A DNA stretch of 64,000 nt from Paramecium sonneborni (lineage: Eukaryota; Ciliophora; Oligohymenophorea; Peniculida; Parameciidae), in assembly GCA_905182985.1 (NCBI GenBank), contig CAJJDN010000003.1, positions 179,960 through 243,959 on the forward strand, read 5' to 3'. Under the pieces are notes generated by a model. It was not told the origin of the DNA. It worked only from the letters and a program-made list of their open reading frames with translations, and did not search any database. Within the stretch, counting starts at the first letter, position 1. Every line of letters starts with the position of its first letter. The translations under genes and the position numbers were made by a program. This document shows positions 50,322 through 62,964 of this stretch, in pieces.

Positions 50322-51332
50322 TCATTCAGCTACACTCTTTTAAGATTGTACTGCAATTCTTTCTTCAGATTCTTACCTCTGATGTATTTTTTCCTTTTCA
50401 CTTTTAATTGGTGTATTTAGTGTAGGTGTTTAAGTTTTATTTCTTGATTAAAATGATATTAATGCACAAGGTAAAATCATATCTGCATCCAGTTATAATG
50501 CACCTAAATACAAATCATTAGAATTGAATTAAAAGTAATAGTATTCCTTGAATCTCTACAAGCATAAAATAGTGTAAATTCCTATTAGTAGAGTTGAAAT
50601 AAACACCAAAAATCCAACTAAATAATTTGATCTTGTAAAATACATCTTGAATAAATGAAATAGATACTAAAAAAATTGAAACACAAAGCTAAAAAATTGT
50701 CATCTTTTTCCATAAATCCTTCACTTTGAAATCAAACTCTTCATTTTTTTAGGTAGGAATATATATTTTAAGAGTTAAATATCCCTATATTGCAACTAAT
50801 GCAACTAAAAAAATTTCCACTCGAATGTCAAAGAACTAAATGGAAATAAAAACTATTAAGATAATTTTAGAAAGTGCATGAATGCAACCCATTCCAAAAT
50901 TATATCTTTGCTATTATTTAAATGTAGAGATATTACCTGTTATATTTTTTCTGTAAAACATTAAATAGCAATAATTGTCGATAGATAAGCTAAAATGAAT
51001 AAATATTTGAACCAAGGAATAAATGTCCAAGCATGACCTAAAAACGTTGTTTATGAAATTAACATTGATAAAAATGTTGCTATTATTAACTATATTACAG
51101 CTACAAATAGAGCTGTTTATTAATAAATTTGAGGTCTTTCTCCTCTAAATCCTAATTTCTCTTACATTACCCTCATTCCATAATTCATCATATGATTAAT
51201 GTCATCATATTTTTCAGCTGTAATATCTTGGATGTCATTAATTTTTTATGTTAAACCTCCTTATTAATTTGGAATATCATAAGCTTAATCTAAATCTACT
51301 TAATTTAAAGGATCTTCTTCTCTAGAATTCAT
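50322..51332 (-). CDS. multi-pass membrane protein, BAX-inhibitor-1 (TMBIM)-like
   Basis: 320 residues, ATG 51332 to TGA 50322, introns of 26 and 22 nt. A polar N terminus of about 75 residues (MNSREEDPLNQVDLDQAYD) precedes roughly six or seven hydrophobic helices, e.g. TALFVAVIQLIIATFLSML, FKYLFILAYLSTIIAI, FLVFISTLLIGIYTILCLQR. The end of the membrane part, FNSNDLYLGALQLDADMILP, recalls the Asp-containing last helix of BI-1/TMBIM proteins (calcium leak, cell-death suppression in the ER or Golgi). Overall layout fits but key residues were not aligned, so other polytopic families remain possible. C-terminal tail is Lys/Glu/Gln-rich. Confidence 0.55.
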
Positions 51333-51388
51333 GTTTATATGTTTTAATGCAAAAATAAATAAATGAAATTAAAATCAATTAAAACATT

Positions 51389-53044
51389 TCAAAATTGATT
51401 CAAGTTCAATTAATACAAGTCATTAAAAGACATCGTATGTCTATCACCTCCAAATAATATCATAAAATCATTAAATACTGCAACTGCATGACCATCTCTT
51501 GCACAAGGTTTCTTACCATTAATTGTATTCTATCCTCCTGTTATTGGTAAAAGAAATCTAAAATTATATTAAATTTTAAATACTTTGATACAATTTATGA
51601 ACCAAACTCTGTTAATATTCCTTTTCTTAATTTTAAATCTTATTTAGGATTACCAATTAAAATTATAGATGTTTTTAATTTTTCAGCTACATTGCAATCA
51701 TCTTCAAAATTCATTATCTCTCTGTTTTCAACTTCAAATAATTTTAACATAGCTATTTTTTTCTTTTACTATTCCCATCTTTTTCTTTCTTAAACATTAT
51801 TTAAAGTAGTATGAACAGTAGAGTTATTTTAATTGTTTTGATTACTTTAATATTAACTTTAATCAGAACTTACAAAATTATTATGACCATTAGAATAAGA
51901 TGAATATTATGAGAAGGAACCAGAACGAATTTGTTTTTTTGGTGAAGGACATGGGGATTTTCTTAAACTCATAGGTCTAAGTAATATTGGCAATTTTTTG
52001 GTTTTCCTTTATCTAGGTTGATTTCTATTTGTTTTTAAAGGGGAAGGTAATTCTAGTTCTTGTCTTCTTGAAGTATCAAAATTAATAGTTTTCCATTCTT
52101 AGATGTCTAAATTGAACGAATGTAAATCATCTAGTTCCCATGTAATATCATGAATACCACCAAAAACAACTAATTTATTTTAATAAGTAATTAATGAATG
52201 ACCTGATCTACTCATGGGAATATTATTAAAACTATTTATAGAAATAAATGTCCATTCCAATTTCAGTATATCAAATTACCATAAATCATTATATCTCATG
52301 TCTCCATTTTTACCTGCAAATATAAATACACTTTTATTATAACTTGTGATTGAAGAACCATCTCTAGGTGCAGGTTCCATTCCTTTTTGTTTATTTAATT
52401 TAATCCAATTATTCTCATTAAACTTATAACTGTATAAATCATTTGAGTGTTTACATTAATTGCCACCATAAAATCCTCCAAATATTATCCATTAATCTTC
52501 TAACAAAGTTGCACAATGACTATCTATAGGAGCTGGATAAGTTTTATTAACTTCTATTTTTTTCCATTATTGTTGTTTGACGTCATGAATAAATATTTCA
52601 TTTGTTGATATTGAGTCAGCTACTTATCCTCCAAATAAATAAATATTATCTTCAAAACTACACATAGAATGTCTACAATGAGGTCCTGGTTCATAATCAC
52701 ATTTTATTTTTTACCAAACATAAGTTTGACCATTCAAATTAAGCTTATAGAAGTCTTTCATAATACCAATTGCATACTAATACCCTCCATATAAATATAA
52801 ACTGAGTTATTATGTTTATTTACTAATTGTTTAAGATAGTTATCGCTGAATTCGATCTGGGTAAAAGATTTTTACCTTCAATTTTACATTCCTACCACTT
52901 TGGGTCTAATTATTCTTAACTAACTCTTGTAATCAATGGCAAATATTTGTATTCAGTTTCTTAAGGTTGAGAATCACTAGGACTGATAGGATAAAGTTTC
53001 AATGAATCATTATTTCTATAGGATTGTGATCTCTTAGAGTACAT
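51389..53044 (-). CDS. kelch-repeat protein (535 residues)
   Basis: ATG 53044 to TGA 51389, introns of 22 and 26 nt. Six or so kelch blades are visible by their Gly-Gly and Trp/Tyr pattern: YLYGGYQYAIGI, CSFEDNIYLFGGQ, IFGGFYGGNQ, FIFAGKNGDMRYNDLWQ, LVVFGGIHDITWELDD, and a last blade after a gap, GHAVAVFNDFMILFGGDRH. Between blades five and six about 150 residues of Ser/Asn/Gln-rich linker are inserted (RKSPCPSPKKQIRSGSFSQ), followed by a helical segment. Kelch propellers are protein-binding platforms; no BTB or F-box is present. The last blade closing the propeller across the insert is an unusual layout. Confidence 0.85.
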
Positions 53045-53214
53045 GACAATAATAAATTTAATTCTAAGCTTTAATAAAATTTTCATTAAAAATGAACATT
53101 TTCAACCAAATATCAATTTTTCTATTTCATATTCTTTTAATTAATAAAAGATAGCAATTCTATTCTTTCATCAAAATATCAATTTCTATCATCTTTTTTG
53201 TCATTATTTTATAT

Positions 53215-54325
53215 ATGATTAGTTTTTAATAAGTGATAAATTTCAGGGAAATTCTACTCTGTTCAACTTTAAGTGAAAGGGCTGTTAAAATTGAGTTTTA
53301 ACAATATGTAAAATCAATATTTTTATAATAAGCCAGGTCCTCATTTATAAACTATGTTAAAACTATTACAATTAATCTAAACTGGCTGTAAAATTGATGT
53401 TAACACTAAAGGAATTACTTATATACCAGGTTAATGTTAAATTAATATTAGGAATAATAACAAATTAAGATGGAATGTTGCAAACTTATAATTGTGGTGT
53501 TGACAGATCAATATCATATTATTTGGAAATCTTGATAATGTTGAGTTTATTTGGAAAAGCACCACTAAATATAGAATTAAATGGTATAACAAATGATTAA
53601 ACTGATTAATCTGTTGATTCCATAATTAATGCATATATTCCATTGATAAAAAAATTTATTCCTGATTGGGATGTATCACTTAAAGTTACAAGAAGAGGAT
53701 TTTTAGCAGGAACTGGTACTGTAATGTATTATTAATTTTTTAAATCATTAGTTTACATTCTAAACCAATAAAATAAATTTAATCTACATCTTTAATTGAA
53801 AGGGGACCAATTTGTAAAATAAGAGGAGTCTGTTCAGGTAGTAAGGTAGCTCCTAATATTTTGAATAGAGTTGTTAGTTAAAGTAGAAATATATTCAATG
53901 ATTATATTCCTGATGTTTGGATTCATACTGATTTATAAAAGACATAAAAAGGGATAGAGTTTTAAAGTGGTTATGCTGTTTCATTAATAGCTGAAAGTAC
54001 TAATGGATTATTTATCTCATGTGATTGTGAATATTCAAATGAGCTTATTAATCCAGAAAAAGTTGGTGAAACTGCTGCGTTAAGATTATTAGATGAAATT
54101 AAAAACAGTGGATGTGTTGATACAACATAATAATAATATGCATTATTGTTAATGGCTATTAGTTAAAAAAAAGTCAGTCAAATCAAATTAGGAAGAATTT
54201 CAACACATACTATTGAAACTCTTAGGATTATTCGTTCTATTTTCGGTGTCACATTCAATATAGAGGATTCAGTATTTTCTTGTATTGGATGTGGACTTAT
54301 AAATTTATCTAGATAAACATAATGA
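53215..54325 (+). CDS. RCL1: RNA 3'-terminal phosphate cyclase-like protein Rcl1
   Basis: 345 residues, ATG 53215 to TGA 54325, introns of 25, 22 and 26 nt. Rcl1 works with Bms1 in the nucleolus and is required for 18S rRNA processing at site A2. Seen: NFREILLCSTLSERAVKIE near the start (FR.R...STLSG.PVKI in relatives), YNCGVDRSISYYLEILIML, LFGKAPLNIELNGITND, LKVTRRGFLAGTGTV, IERGPICKIRGVC and the long C-terminal RtcA-like half. No RtcA catalytic His motif is seen, as expected for Rcl1 rather than the true cyclase. Slightly shorter than human (373). Together with DIM1 in the window it shows ordinary ribosome biogenesis. Confidence 0.93.
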
Positions 54326-54385
54326 CATTGTTTATAACCACATTATTGTATATAAAAGAATGCAATTATATTTATTTAAACAATA

Positions 54386-54801
54386 ATGTAAAATAATGAA
54401 GGAATCAATGAGTATGATCAATAACATCCCATTGACTACTACAAGGAATCAATAAGATTATACTATTATAATATAGTTCTACATTAACATGTAGATATTG
54501 TCTCTTACAATAATCTTAGGTTGAATAAGTCACTCAAGAGAGAAATGAGATCAAACAAAGATTATTGAAGTTTTAGGCTCTTGAGGATTAAGAAAGCGAA
54601 TTATCAATGGAAGATAAAAGAAAAAGAAACAGAAGATCAGCAATTGAGATACCAAGAAGTCATGTTTGTTAGATAAAAAATTGCAATAAATCTTATGGTT
54701 CTGAAGGATCACTTATGTAACATATGAAAATTAAACATGGTATTACATAACATTTAGACAAAATTGGGTAGATTTCAGATCAGTTTAAAAGTAATGAATG
54801 A
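54386..54801 (+). CDS. single C2H2 zinc-finger protein (128 residues)
   Basis: ATG 54386 (MQNNEGINEYDQQHPIDYY) to TGA 54801, one 29-nt intron. It has one classical finger: CQIKNCNKSYGSEGSLMQHM followed by KIKH, i.e. C-X4-C-X12-H-X4-H. Upstream is a helical, charged stretch (ERNEIKQRLLKFQALEDQE) and a basic KRKRNRR cluster that could be a nuclear signal. It starts 60 bases after RCL1 on the same strand. A nucleic-acid binding role is likely; a one-finger protein may need a partner. Function unassigned. Confidence 0.8.
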
Positions 54802-54861
54802 AGCTGATAACTACTCTATATTATAATTTTGTATTTTATTACATATATAATAATATAATTT

Positions 54862-55605
54862 ATGAAATAACAAATGGAATAAAATATAATATAATCAACT
54901 ACTGTTAAAACAATTAAAGAACTTAAGAAATAATAAGAGTTTAGAACTTCTATTGAAGGAGATGAATTTGAATAAAATGAATCTACTTAAAGCGAAAAAA
55001 GAACTCCAGATGCTGAAACTAGCAAGACCCAATATACTAAATTTAGACTTGCTCATAAAGGATCAATCAATTAAATATTACCCAAATTGAGTAACTCTAA
55101 TTTATAAGAATCTACTAAATCCTTATAAAAATAAATGACTGAAGAGTTACCAAATAAATAATTCGGATAAAGAAAGAGATTTAATAGATATGCAACATAA
55201 AAAGTATAACAGCAGCCTTTATAACTTACTGAATAAATTGATCAATCAACTGCTATGAATCTTATTTTAAATAAATCCAAAGTATTAACAGACTATTATA
55301 CAAATAATCAACTGACATCAACATAAATTCACTTATTTCTTACAGATAACAAATATTTTGTTTTTACCTTTATGGCATTTCTCAATAGATTAGCTGAAAA
55401 AGGAATTTTGTCAGTCTCTTTAACTAATATCTAAAAGGCTATTCTATCATAAATTGAACAGTTTACAATAAATTAAATCAATCGAGAATTAACTAAATTA
55501 GAATTAAATAAAAAATTGAAAGATCAAATGAAGAAAATTGAAATCAAATAAAATTAATATACTAAATTTCTCTTGGAATTAGAATCATCATTAAAATTTT
55601 TTTGA
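54862..55605 (+). CDS. uncharacterised 247-residue protein
   Basis: ATG 54862 (MKQQMEQNIIQSTTVKTIKE) to TGA 55605, intronless. The N-terminal half is polar and disordered (Gln/Ser/Thr/Lys); the C-terminal half is helical, with SKVLTDYYTNNQLTSTQ, a hydrophobic KYFVFTFMAFLNRLAEKG, and a terminal coiled-coil-like Lys/Glu/Gln segment. No motif recognised. It is 60 bases downstream of the zinc-finger gene on the same strand. Confidence 0.65.
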
Positions 55606-56080
55606 GTTTTATATTTGTATAATCTTTATTAATTATTGTTCTATTTTAATCTCATTAATAATACGTGTATTTAATAATTTGAAAAATTTTTATTTTAGAA
55701 TCTTATTCTAAGAAAATTATTTCTTTTGTTTATTTATGAAATCAAATCTTATTTGATAATAGAAACAAATTTTATGCTACTATGTATGTTATATAATGCA
55801 ATTTTTATCTCTGTTAAATAATAATAAAATAGTATTGCAGTCTTAATTTGATAAATTAGATAATAAAAATATTATCTTTCAATGAATTTGGATTAAAAAG
55901 TATTTAATAAATTATAAACAAATTTTCTTTACTAAAATTATATGATAAAAAGTTAAATGGGATTCTATGAATTCTGAATTAATTTAAGTGAAATAATATA
56001 AAAGTTTTAATTTTGAGATTGCTTTCACCATATAAATGCTGGTGGGATTTTTTAAAATTAATAATAATTTATTTTAATTA
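55606..56080. other. AT-rich spacer
   Basis: 475 bases before the FAF2-like gene; no gene or motif found. Confidence 0.5.
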
Positions 56081-57626
56081 ATGCAGCCTTCTTAAGAAAA
56101 ATTGATTGTTGAATTTATGAGTTTAACAGAATGTCAAGATGAATAAAAAGCCTTATAATATCTTTAGATGAGTAACAATAATTTAGAAGTTAATTATATG
56201 AATTTATCTTTAGAATGCAGCCCAACTTTATTTTGATTTGGAAGGTTATCAACCAAATTTGAAATCTTAATCAAGTTTTTCCTCACAACAGTCATAATAA
56301 TAATAATATTAGAATCAAAATTAATAGATATCCTAATAAGATGTTAAAGATGGTATTGATATTCTTAGATATAGTAAATACAATGATTTTCAATCAAAAT
56401 AATCCACCTCCTGAATTAATACGTTAGTAATCAGCCCCAGATGTAGATTTAGTTGAGAAATATAAAAAATATTAATAGAATAAGAGAGCTAATGATGATG
56501 GCATTCTGAAAAAAACTTTAAAGTTAGGTTTGAATGCATTAAAATATATATGTATTTAGAATATTCTTATATTTAAGTTAAACGAGGGCCAAATCATGGT
56601 ATAGACTTCTAGAGATATCTTTAATAATAATAGATTTAAACAACTATTAATTTTTAAATGGGTAACTTTAGTGATAACTTAAAGAATGCTTATGAAGAGA
56701 TAAAACCTTTATTAGTATATATACATAATTAAGAATCTTTATTAATATTTTAAAAAATGATAAGTTGTCAGACTTTAGTTTAGATGCTAAATAAACATTA
56801 TAGAATTGTTGGGTTTCTGGAAAATCCTCAAGTATATGAATAATTACCATTAAAACCTTAACCTCCCACCTTTTTAATCTTCAGATTAGATTTAACTGAG
56901 TAAAATGTATTAATGGATACAATAAATTTGACATTTGAAACCAATTATGAAGATTTAGCTGGAAAATTAAAATTATTAAAAGGCTAATTTAATAAACAGC
57001 TTATTCTGGAGGATTAAGCTAAAAATTAAGTTGATGTTCAACTATAATATTTACCAAATTATAATGGATAATAATATTAGAGACAATAATAATAAAATGA
57101 AAGAAGATAGTTAGATAAATAGCAAAGGGAAAGAGAATTATTAATTTAGTAATAATAAGAAGCTTATAGGATTGCAGAGTAATAAGTTTAAGAAAAAAGA
57201 AGAAAAGAATAAGAATTAATGTAAAATGAATAGAATAAATTATTTGAATAACAATAATTAAGTGTATTAAATCAACTAATTATAGGAATAAAGACTATTA
57301 TAAAAAGCTACAATGTTATCAAACTTACCAGATGAACCATAAGGTGAAGATGGAATTGAAATTCTATTTAGATTTTTAAATGCAAAAAGAACTAGAAGAT
57401 TTAATTTAAATGATAAAATATAGGTATTGGTCATTTTTATTTATTTTAGTCAATTTTTGATTTTGTATAAAGTTAAGAAGATGATTGTTTTAATGATCCT
57501 AATTCAAATATAGATCTAATTTAGAATTTCCCAAGATTGGCATTAAAAGACAAAAAAGAATTAACTATAAGTGATGTATTTACAGACTCAAATATGGTTT
57601 AATTAATTGTAGAAGAATATGAATGA
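56081..57626 (+). CDS. FAF2: FAF2/UBXD8-like UBA-UAS-UBX protein
   Basis: 474 residues, ATG 56081 to TGA 57626, introns of 25, 22, 26, 22 and 26 nt; all five fix the frame. Domain order: UBA at about 1-45 (EFMSLTECQDEQKALQYLQ, NLENAAQLYFDL), a UAS thioredoxin-like domain at about 155-290 (FQMGNFSDNLKNAYEEIKP, LLVYIHNQE), a Gln/Glu/Arg coiled coil at about 310-375, and a C-terminal UBX domain (LPDEPQGEDGIEILFRFLN, RTRRFNLNDKIQ, NFPRLALKDKKELTISD). This is the layout of FAF1/FAF2, which bind ubiquitin and recruit the p97/Cdc48 ATPase in ER-associated degradation. FAF2 is preferred because there is a single UBA and no extra UBL domains; no clear membrane hairpin is seen, so it may be soluble. 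Confidence 0.9.
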
Positions 57627-57733
57627 TTATTAAGTTAAATTTTATTTATTCTACTCAATTATTTATTACATATATTTAAAGCATTGGAATTAATAATAAA
57701 AGTAACCTTAAAAAATTAAAACAATTATATTTA

Positions 57734-59068
57734 TCACTTTTATTATAAAAAACTAGGTGAATCGAATTCTGATACTTCATTAACTAAGGATTATGATTAC
57801 ATCATAAGTGTACTGTATTTCATTTTTACTGCTGAATTTAATTCTCCTTCTATTACATCCATTTCTAATTCATTTTTTATTGATTATAAATATTGTAGCT
57901 ATTATTCTGTCTATTCAATTGTTTAATTTATTTCTTTTAATTTAATTCTTTTAAATTAAACTAATCTATCTAAACTATCCTCTTCAAAATGAATAAAAAT
58001 TACATCTAAATTGATAAGTCCAATCTTTCTTGCTCTAATAACATTTTAAAAGTTTTCTCTTTCTTATGAACTTGCAAAATAAGCATAATTTAATTATTTA
58101 CCAACATGTAATCCCAAACAAGTTTAACATTATGTTTCTTCCATATAAAATTAATCTGACATATAAGGAATGATTGAAATAAAATATTGTGGATACTTAT
58201 GTTAAACAATATTATTTTGACCTAAACTTATATAATAAGTAAAATTGCCATGCAAAGGTGTTTATAAATAATCATTTATTATTCTACCTTTATATGTAAG
58301 AAAAGGTGAAGGAGGAATTACTCTATCATTTCTTATTAATTTAAAGGTTGATTGTTATACTACTTTTAAACTCTAAAATAAATATAAATTATAACATTTT
58401 CTTGTTCTATCATTTTAGCTCTAAAATCAGAATCATTAGGATTAATGAAATGAGACATTACTTTTATTTCTAAATCTTTAACAATAGCAAAACGAAAAAC
58501 TTCTGCTATATAGTTTCTTTACTCTTAATATCTTGCTCTATAAATAATGCATTTATTGTTGCTAGTTACAATTATTTCATCCAATTAAAATCCATAAGTC
58601 ACTTTCTTAATAATCATCTATTTTATTATACTTCTAATTTAACAAAATGGATAATCTTTGTTTGTTCTCCATCATATATTTCACTATAAACATGATCAAT
58701 AAAGTTGAAAAATAACACTAATTATTTCTTTTTTAGAAAAACTTCAAATGCTATCCAAGGATACAATCTTCGAGCTAAATAAAATTATACAATATACACA
58801 TCTATTAAAGACTTTATTCAAAAGTAATAGGTTAATAAAGTAAAGATCGTAAACTTAAAACATAAAAGTATTAATCCTTAAATTAAGATCCAAATTATTT
58901 GCAACACATTATTTTTTATCTAGTATCTTTTTATGAATATAAAATGATATTGTTTAAATTAAAACTTTTAGGATAGTTGTTTATAGAAAATAATTTTGGA
59001 TTATATGAATATTCTGGATCGCATATTCTTTTTTCAAGAGTATCATCTTCTTTTGCTTTCTAAATCAT
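57734..59068 (-). CDS. uncharacterised 420-residue protein
   Basis: ATG 59068 (MIQKAKEDDTLEKRICDPEY) to TGA 57734, introns of 23, 26 and 23 nt giving a continuous frame. It looks like a globular protein: RRLYPWIAFEVFLKKKQLVL, FNFIDHVYSEIYDGEQTKII, GFQLDEIIVTSNNKCIIYRA, VIPPSPFLTYKGRIINDYLQ, and a Cys pair in EETQCQTCLGLHVGKQ. A coiled-coil-like end has a Gln/Glu/Lys-rich tail. The strand pattern might hide a PH or VPS-like fold, but I recognise no family. It converges on the FAF2-like gene with 107 bases between stops. Confidence 0.72.
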
Positions 59069-59222
59069 TTAACTCAACTGTAAATCTTGCTAAAAAGATA
59101 ATTTAAAATAGGAGAACAATCCATAAAAATTGAAATTCTCACAATTTTATATAAATGTATAATCCATTTAATAAAATAATACAGCTTAAAATTCTTTTTT
59201 CTTAATCATTATTCATTAATAA

Positions 59223-59898
59223 TCACTATTTTTCAGCTGTGCCATCTGATGCTACTTTGTATTCTTGATTTTCTCCATCTAATGTTACAATTTTAACTCC
59301 ACTAACTTTTCCGTTTTAACAGTTGTCTCTAATAATTTCTAAGTCTTTAATTTATCCTTTAATCTTAATAACTGTCACAGGTGAATTTGTGCATTATTAC
59401 TTACAGTTATTTAGATTATTAACGTACTCCTTTAATAATTTACACAATTCCTTTTTTGCTAAAGCTCTTTCTTCAGGATCTATATAATAGTTTATAAAAT
59501 ATTATTTTACCTTCTGAATCTAAACCTTTGCATTATTCTTTTAATAATTGAACTTATGCTAATCCAATTTTACTTTTTGTTAAAGGTAATTCTAATTTAT
59601 GTAATTTCTTCATCAATTTTTTTCCAGAAATTGAGGTTTGAACTTCTAGAAATGAATTTTATTTTGAAGTTAATAGATGTTCAATTGATTTTAATATTTT
59701 TATATCATGAGAAATAGCTTTTTAATGTTTTAATAAATCTTCCCATTATTACATTTATTTTTCAATTAATGATATTTAATCTTTTTTTGTACAATCTACA
59801 CTTTTGACATCAAATTTTGCTAGTTCTTCTAAAGACATCATTTAATCTGTGAATCCATAAACACTCAAACACAAAATTAAGGTTAATAAAAATTTCAT
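59223..59898 (-). CDS. secreted or lumenal protein with signal peptide (214 residues)
   Basis: ATG 59898 to TGA 59223, one 31-nt intron. A clear signal peptide starts it: MKFLLTLILCLSVYGFTD, with likely cleavage after Gly15 or Phe16. The mature part is helical and Lys/Leu/Glu-rich, with Cys residues at DCTKKDQ, EQCKGLD, KELCKLLKEY, NNCKQQCTNS and RDNCQNG that may form disulfides, and a strand-rich C terminus (VSGVKIVTLDGENQEYKVAS). It could enter regulated secretory vesicles such as trichocysts, whose matrix proteins are also signal-peptide bearing coiled coils, but the family motifs were not identified. Confidence 0.75.
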
Positions 59899-59983
59899 TA
59901 AAATAATATTAAAAAAAATAAAATATAGTTAATTACAAAAGGGTCACATTCGAAAAGAATCAGTTTAATTTTCATTAATTTAT

Positions 59984-60457
59984 TCAGTTATTTAAATACT
60001 CAAGTAATTAGTCTTCATCAAATGTAGTTTATGACCATTTATTGACTTTATCAATTTAAACATCTATTTCTGTATAACATTTTTATGTTAAAATTTGTAT
60101 TGGCTTAACATTTATTTTTCTATAACTAGAGTATTTTTTTTTATCTTGAATGTCTAATTTTTTACTGCTCAATAAAATTATTTGTTATTATGGAGGATAT
60201 TTCTCTAAAGGAGTACATGATTATTCTACTGTTCCAAAACTATCAAACTTGTTTAAAATAGATGGTTAAGAAGCTCTTTGAGATTAACAATTTTCTTATT
60301 TTTATTAATTATTCTTCTAAGTTTTTTGAACTGACTTTACAAATATTGGAGGTAATGATTTTATTATAAGTGGCTTCTTCAAAACTTAAGATAATGATAT
60401 TTGCTTGTATTTTCTTTGTAATAACATATTGGGCTTGTTTCTTTCAGATAAAATCAT
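59984..60457 (-). CDS. uncharacterised 157-residue basic protein
   Basis: ATG 60457 (MILSERNKPNMLLQRKYKQI) to TGA 59984, intronless. Polar, Lys/Gln/Ser-rich with no hydrophobic segment; some order near PPIFVKSVQKTQKNNQQ and the end (VDKVNKWSQTTFDED-like, read IDKVNKWSQTTFDEDQ). Probably disordered. It lies 85 bases upstream of the secreted-protein gene on the same strand. No family recognised. Confidence 0.65.
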
Positions 60458-60880
60458 ATATTAAAATAAAATTATTTCATTGGTTATTATACTGATTTAT
60501 TCAAACACTTTAAAAAGAACTAATTATGATCCCAATAACTCGAAATTTCACCTTTAATTATATATCATTGTATAAACAACTTGAATTATAATCATGAATG
60601 TTATATTAGTTTTCAATAAAATTTATATAAATATGTATTATAATAAACAATCTATTCTTAAAAGATCTTTATTACTATTATTCATTACATTATCATTTTT
60701 AATTTTATATTAATCTTTTGGATTGGTTTCTATATATTTTTTATATTTAAAATATTTATTATTATATAAACTGGCTAAATTTATTCAAATTATTAAAAAT
60801 CCTTTATTTATTCTGCATATACATTCTTTTTTTGTTTATTCATTCTAAAAATTTGGAGAAGTTAAATTAAATAAAATATT
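60458..60880. other. AT-rich spacer between divergent genes
   Basis: 420 bases of very AT-rich sequence, presumably two promoters; nothing recognised. Confidence 0.5.
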
Positions 60881-62785
60881 ATGATAGAAAAGAAAAACTA
60901 AAAAACACAAGATAAAAAGAATCAGAATTATTTAAATGTCTCTTTGATGAATTAAAGCTAGGAAATTATTAATCATTCTCAATAACTTAAATTTTAAGAT
61001 TCCCATCAAGATTCAAATGGATTATCTAATTAATTAAAACTCAATCAGATCAAATCATTCATAGATAAAGATATATAATAAATTAGAGAGCATTTAATTT
61101 ACATAATTGAAAGAAGGGTTGTTTTTCCTCAAATTCTATCATTTATAATTATATAGAAAGATCAAATTTCAATTAATTATTGTGATGCCTTAGCAAAGTA
61201 ATTAAATAAAATTTTTAATAAATTGAAAAAAGATGTTAGTTCTAATTAAGAAATTATTTCTAATTCTGATAATAATAAATTAGATAATGATGAAAAAATC
61301 ATATTAAAATTACTCTAATATTTTACTAATAAATTAGCTGATGTTGGAATGAAAAGATTTAATTTGCATCACTTAGATTTACAAAATATTAAAATCTAAT
61401 ATAATCTATGTAGATAAATAAAAAACAAGGTAATTTAAAACTCAAAAGTTTTAAAGCTTATTATACAATAAGTAAAAATTGTTCATTCGGATTTATTAGC
61501 CTTAGAAGCAAATTAATAATAAATTAGCTCAGATGAATCTTAAGTTGAATTGAATCGATAATAACTTTATATTGAAGAGTCACATGAATAATTAACAAGA
61601 TTTGATTAAAATAAAGATAAAATTTCATTGAAAAATAAATAAGTTCAATTAGATTAAAGCTTTTATGAAGAAAAAGATCAATCTGAAAAAGAGTTTATAA
61701 TAAAAGTTTTAATGTTAAAATTAGTAGACTTTTAAATAGTTGTTCCATATTTACTTAAATAAATAAAATTTTTGTATTTTAGTAAGCAACATAAAATACC
61801 AGACAAAAGAGGAATTTTAATAATATTCCCCTCTGAATAAATAATATAATAATTATTCAAGATTCCAGAATTGTCTAAATTTGCTTAATAATTGAATCCT
61901 TCTTCATTAGAGAAATTTTATCTTGAATATCCTAACTATTTAAAAGTAGATTTACATGACGTTTTAATCTCCTATTTGTAATTGATAATTAATAATTACT
62001 TTAAATATAAGGAAGAATTAATTTTAATATATAGAGATGAATAATTTAAGATGATTTTGAAGCAAATTTGGTCATTGTGTGGTGAAAATATTAAATAAAT
62101 ATTGTGTAGTAAAATTAATCCTATAGAGTAATTTAAGAACTTTGGAAGTAATATATTATAAATTGGTACTTATTTATTTTAAATAAAATCTTTATTGAAA
62201 TAAAATATTGATCAATTAGAACAATTTAATATTAATGAGGATATTTAAAAATTTCAATAAATTTAAAAACTCAAAAAGACTTCTGATAAGGTGTCTACAA
62301 ATACTAAACCAATTTTTAAATAATTCATTCAAAAAATGACTATGCTCAATAAATCCTTTCCATTATTGCTAAAACTTTTACATTTGACAAATTTTACAAT
62401 TAAAGTTATTCCTAGAAAAAGAGTGATGGAAGCTATTGTTTAATAAAATTAATTTATTAAATTTATGAAGATATGTTATAATTATCCTTTAGAAATTGAA
62501 ACAATTGCCGATAGAGTTTAAACTATTTTTTTCAGTGACAAATTTTAAATTTAAGAAACTCATCATGTTACTTGGCCACAATTAATTTTAATGGCTCTTG
62601 AACTGATTTATTAATAAAGAGAGTAAAATAAGTAATTAATTTATGAAGCAATTCAAACTAAATAATATTAAATTATATTAAGAGAACTAGAAACTATAGA
62701 AGATCCTCTAGAACTTCGTTAAAAGACAAAAGAGTTATTATTTTTGCTTAATGATTATGTACAGTAATTAAAAAATGAATAATGA
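60881..62785 (+). CDS. uncharacterised 634-residue helical protein
   Basis: ATG 60881 (MIEKKNQKTQDKKNQNYLNV) to TGA 62785 in one open frame of 635 codons. Strongly helical and Lys/Leu/Ile/Gln-rich throughout, with ordered segments DFQIVVPYLLKQIKFLYF, YPNYLKVDLHDVLISYLQLI, FIQKMTMLNKSFPLLLKLLH and HVTWPQLILMALELIYQQRE. The repeated helix-loop pattern suggests an alpha-solenoid or TCP11/NOT1-like architecture, but no diagnostic motif supports a name. No membrane segments. The next gene starts 180 bases downstream on the same strand. Confidence 0.7.
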
Positions 62786-62964
62786 TTTTGTTTTTTTTAT
62801 TATTATGTAATTAATTTATTTAGATATGATACTTATGAATCAATTAAAAATTTAATTAGTAAATATTTATGTAGAAAGAATTAAAATTTTAGAATAAACT
62901 ACTAAAAAATATTCAATAATAATCATAATAAAAATATCAATAACAGACTAACACTTTAAATTAA

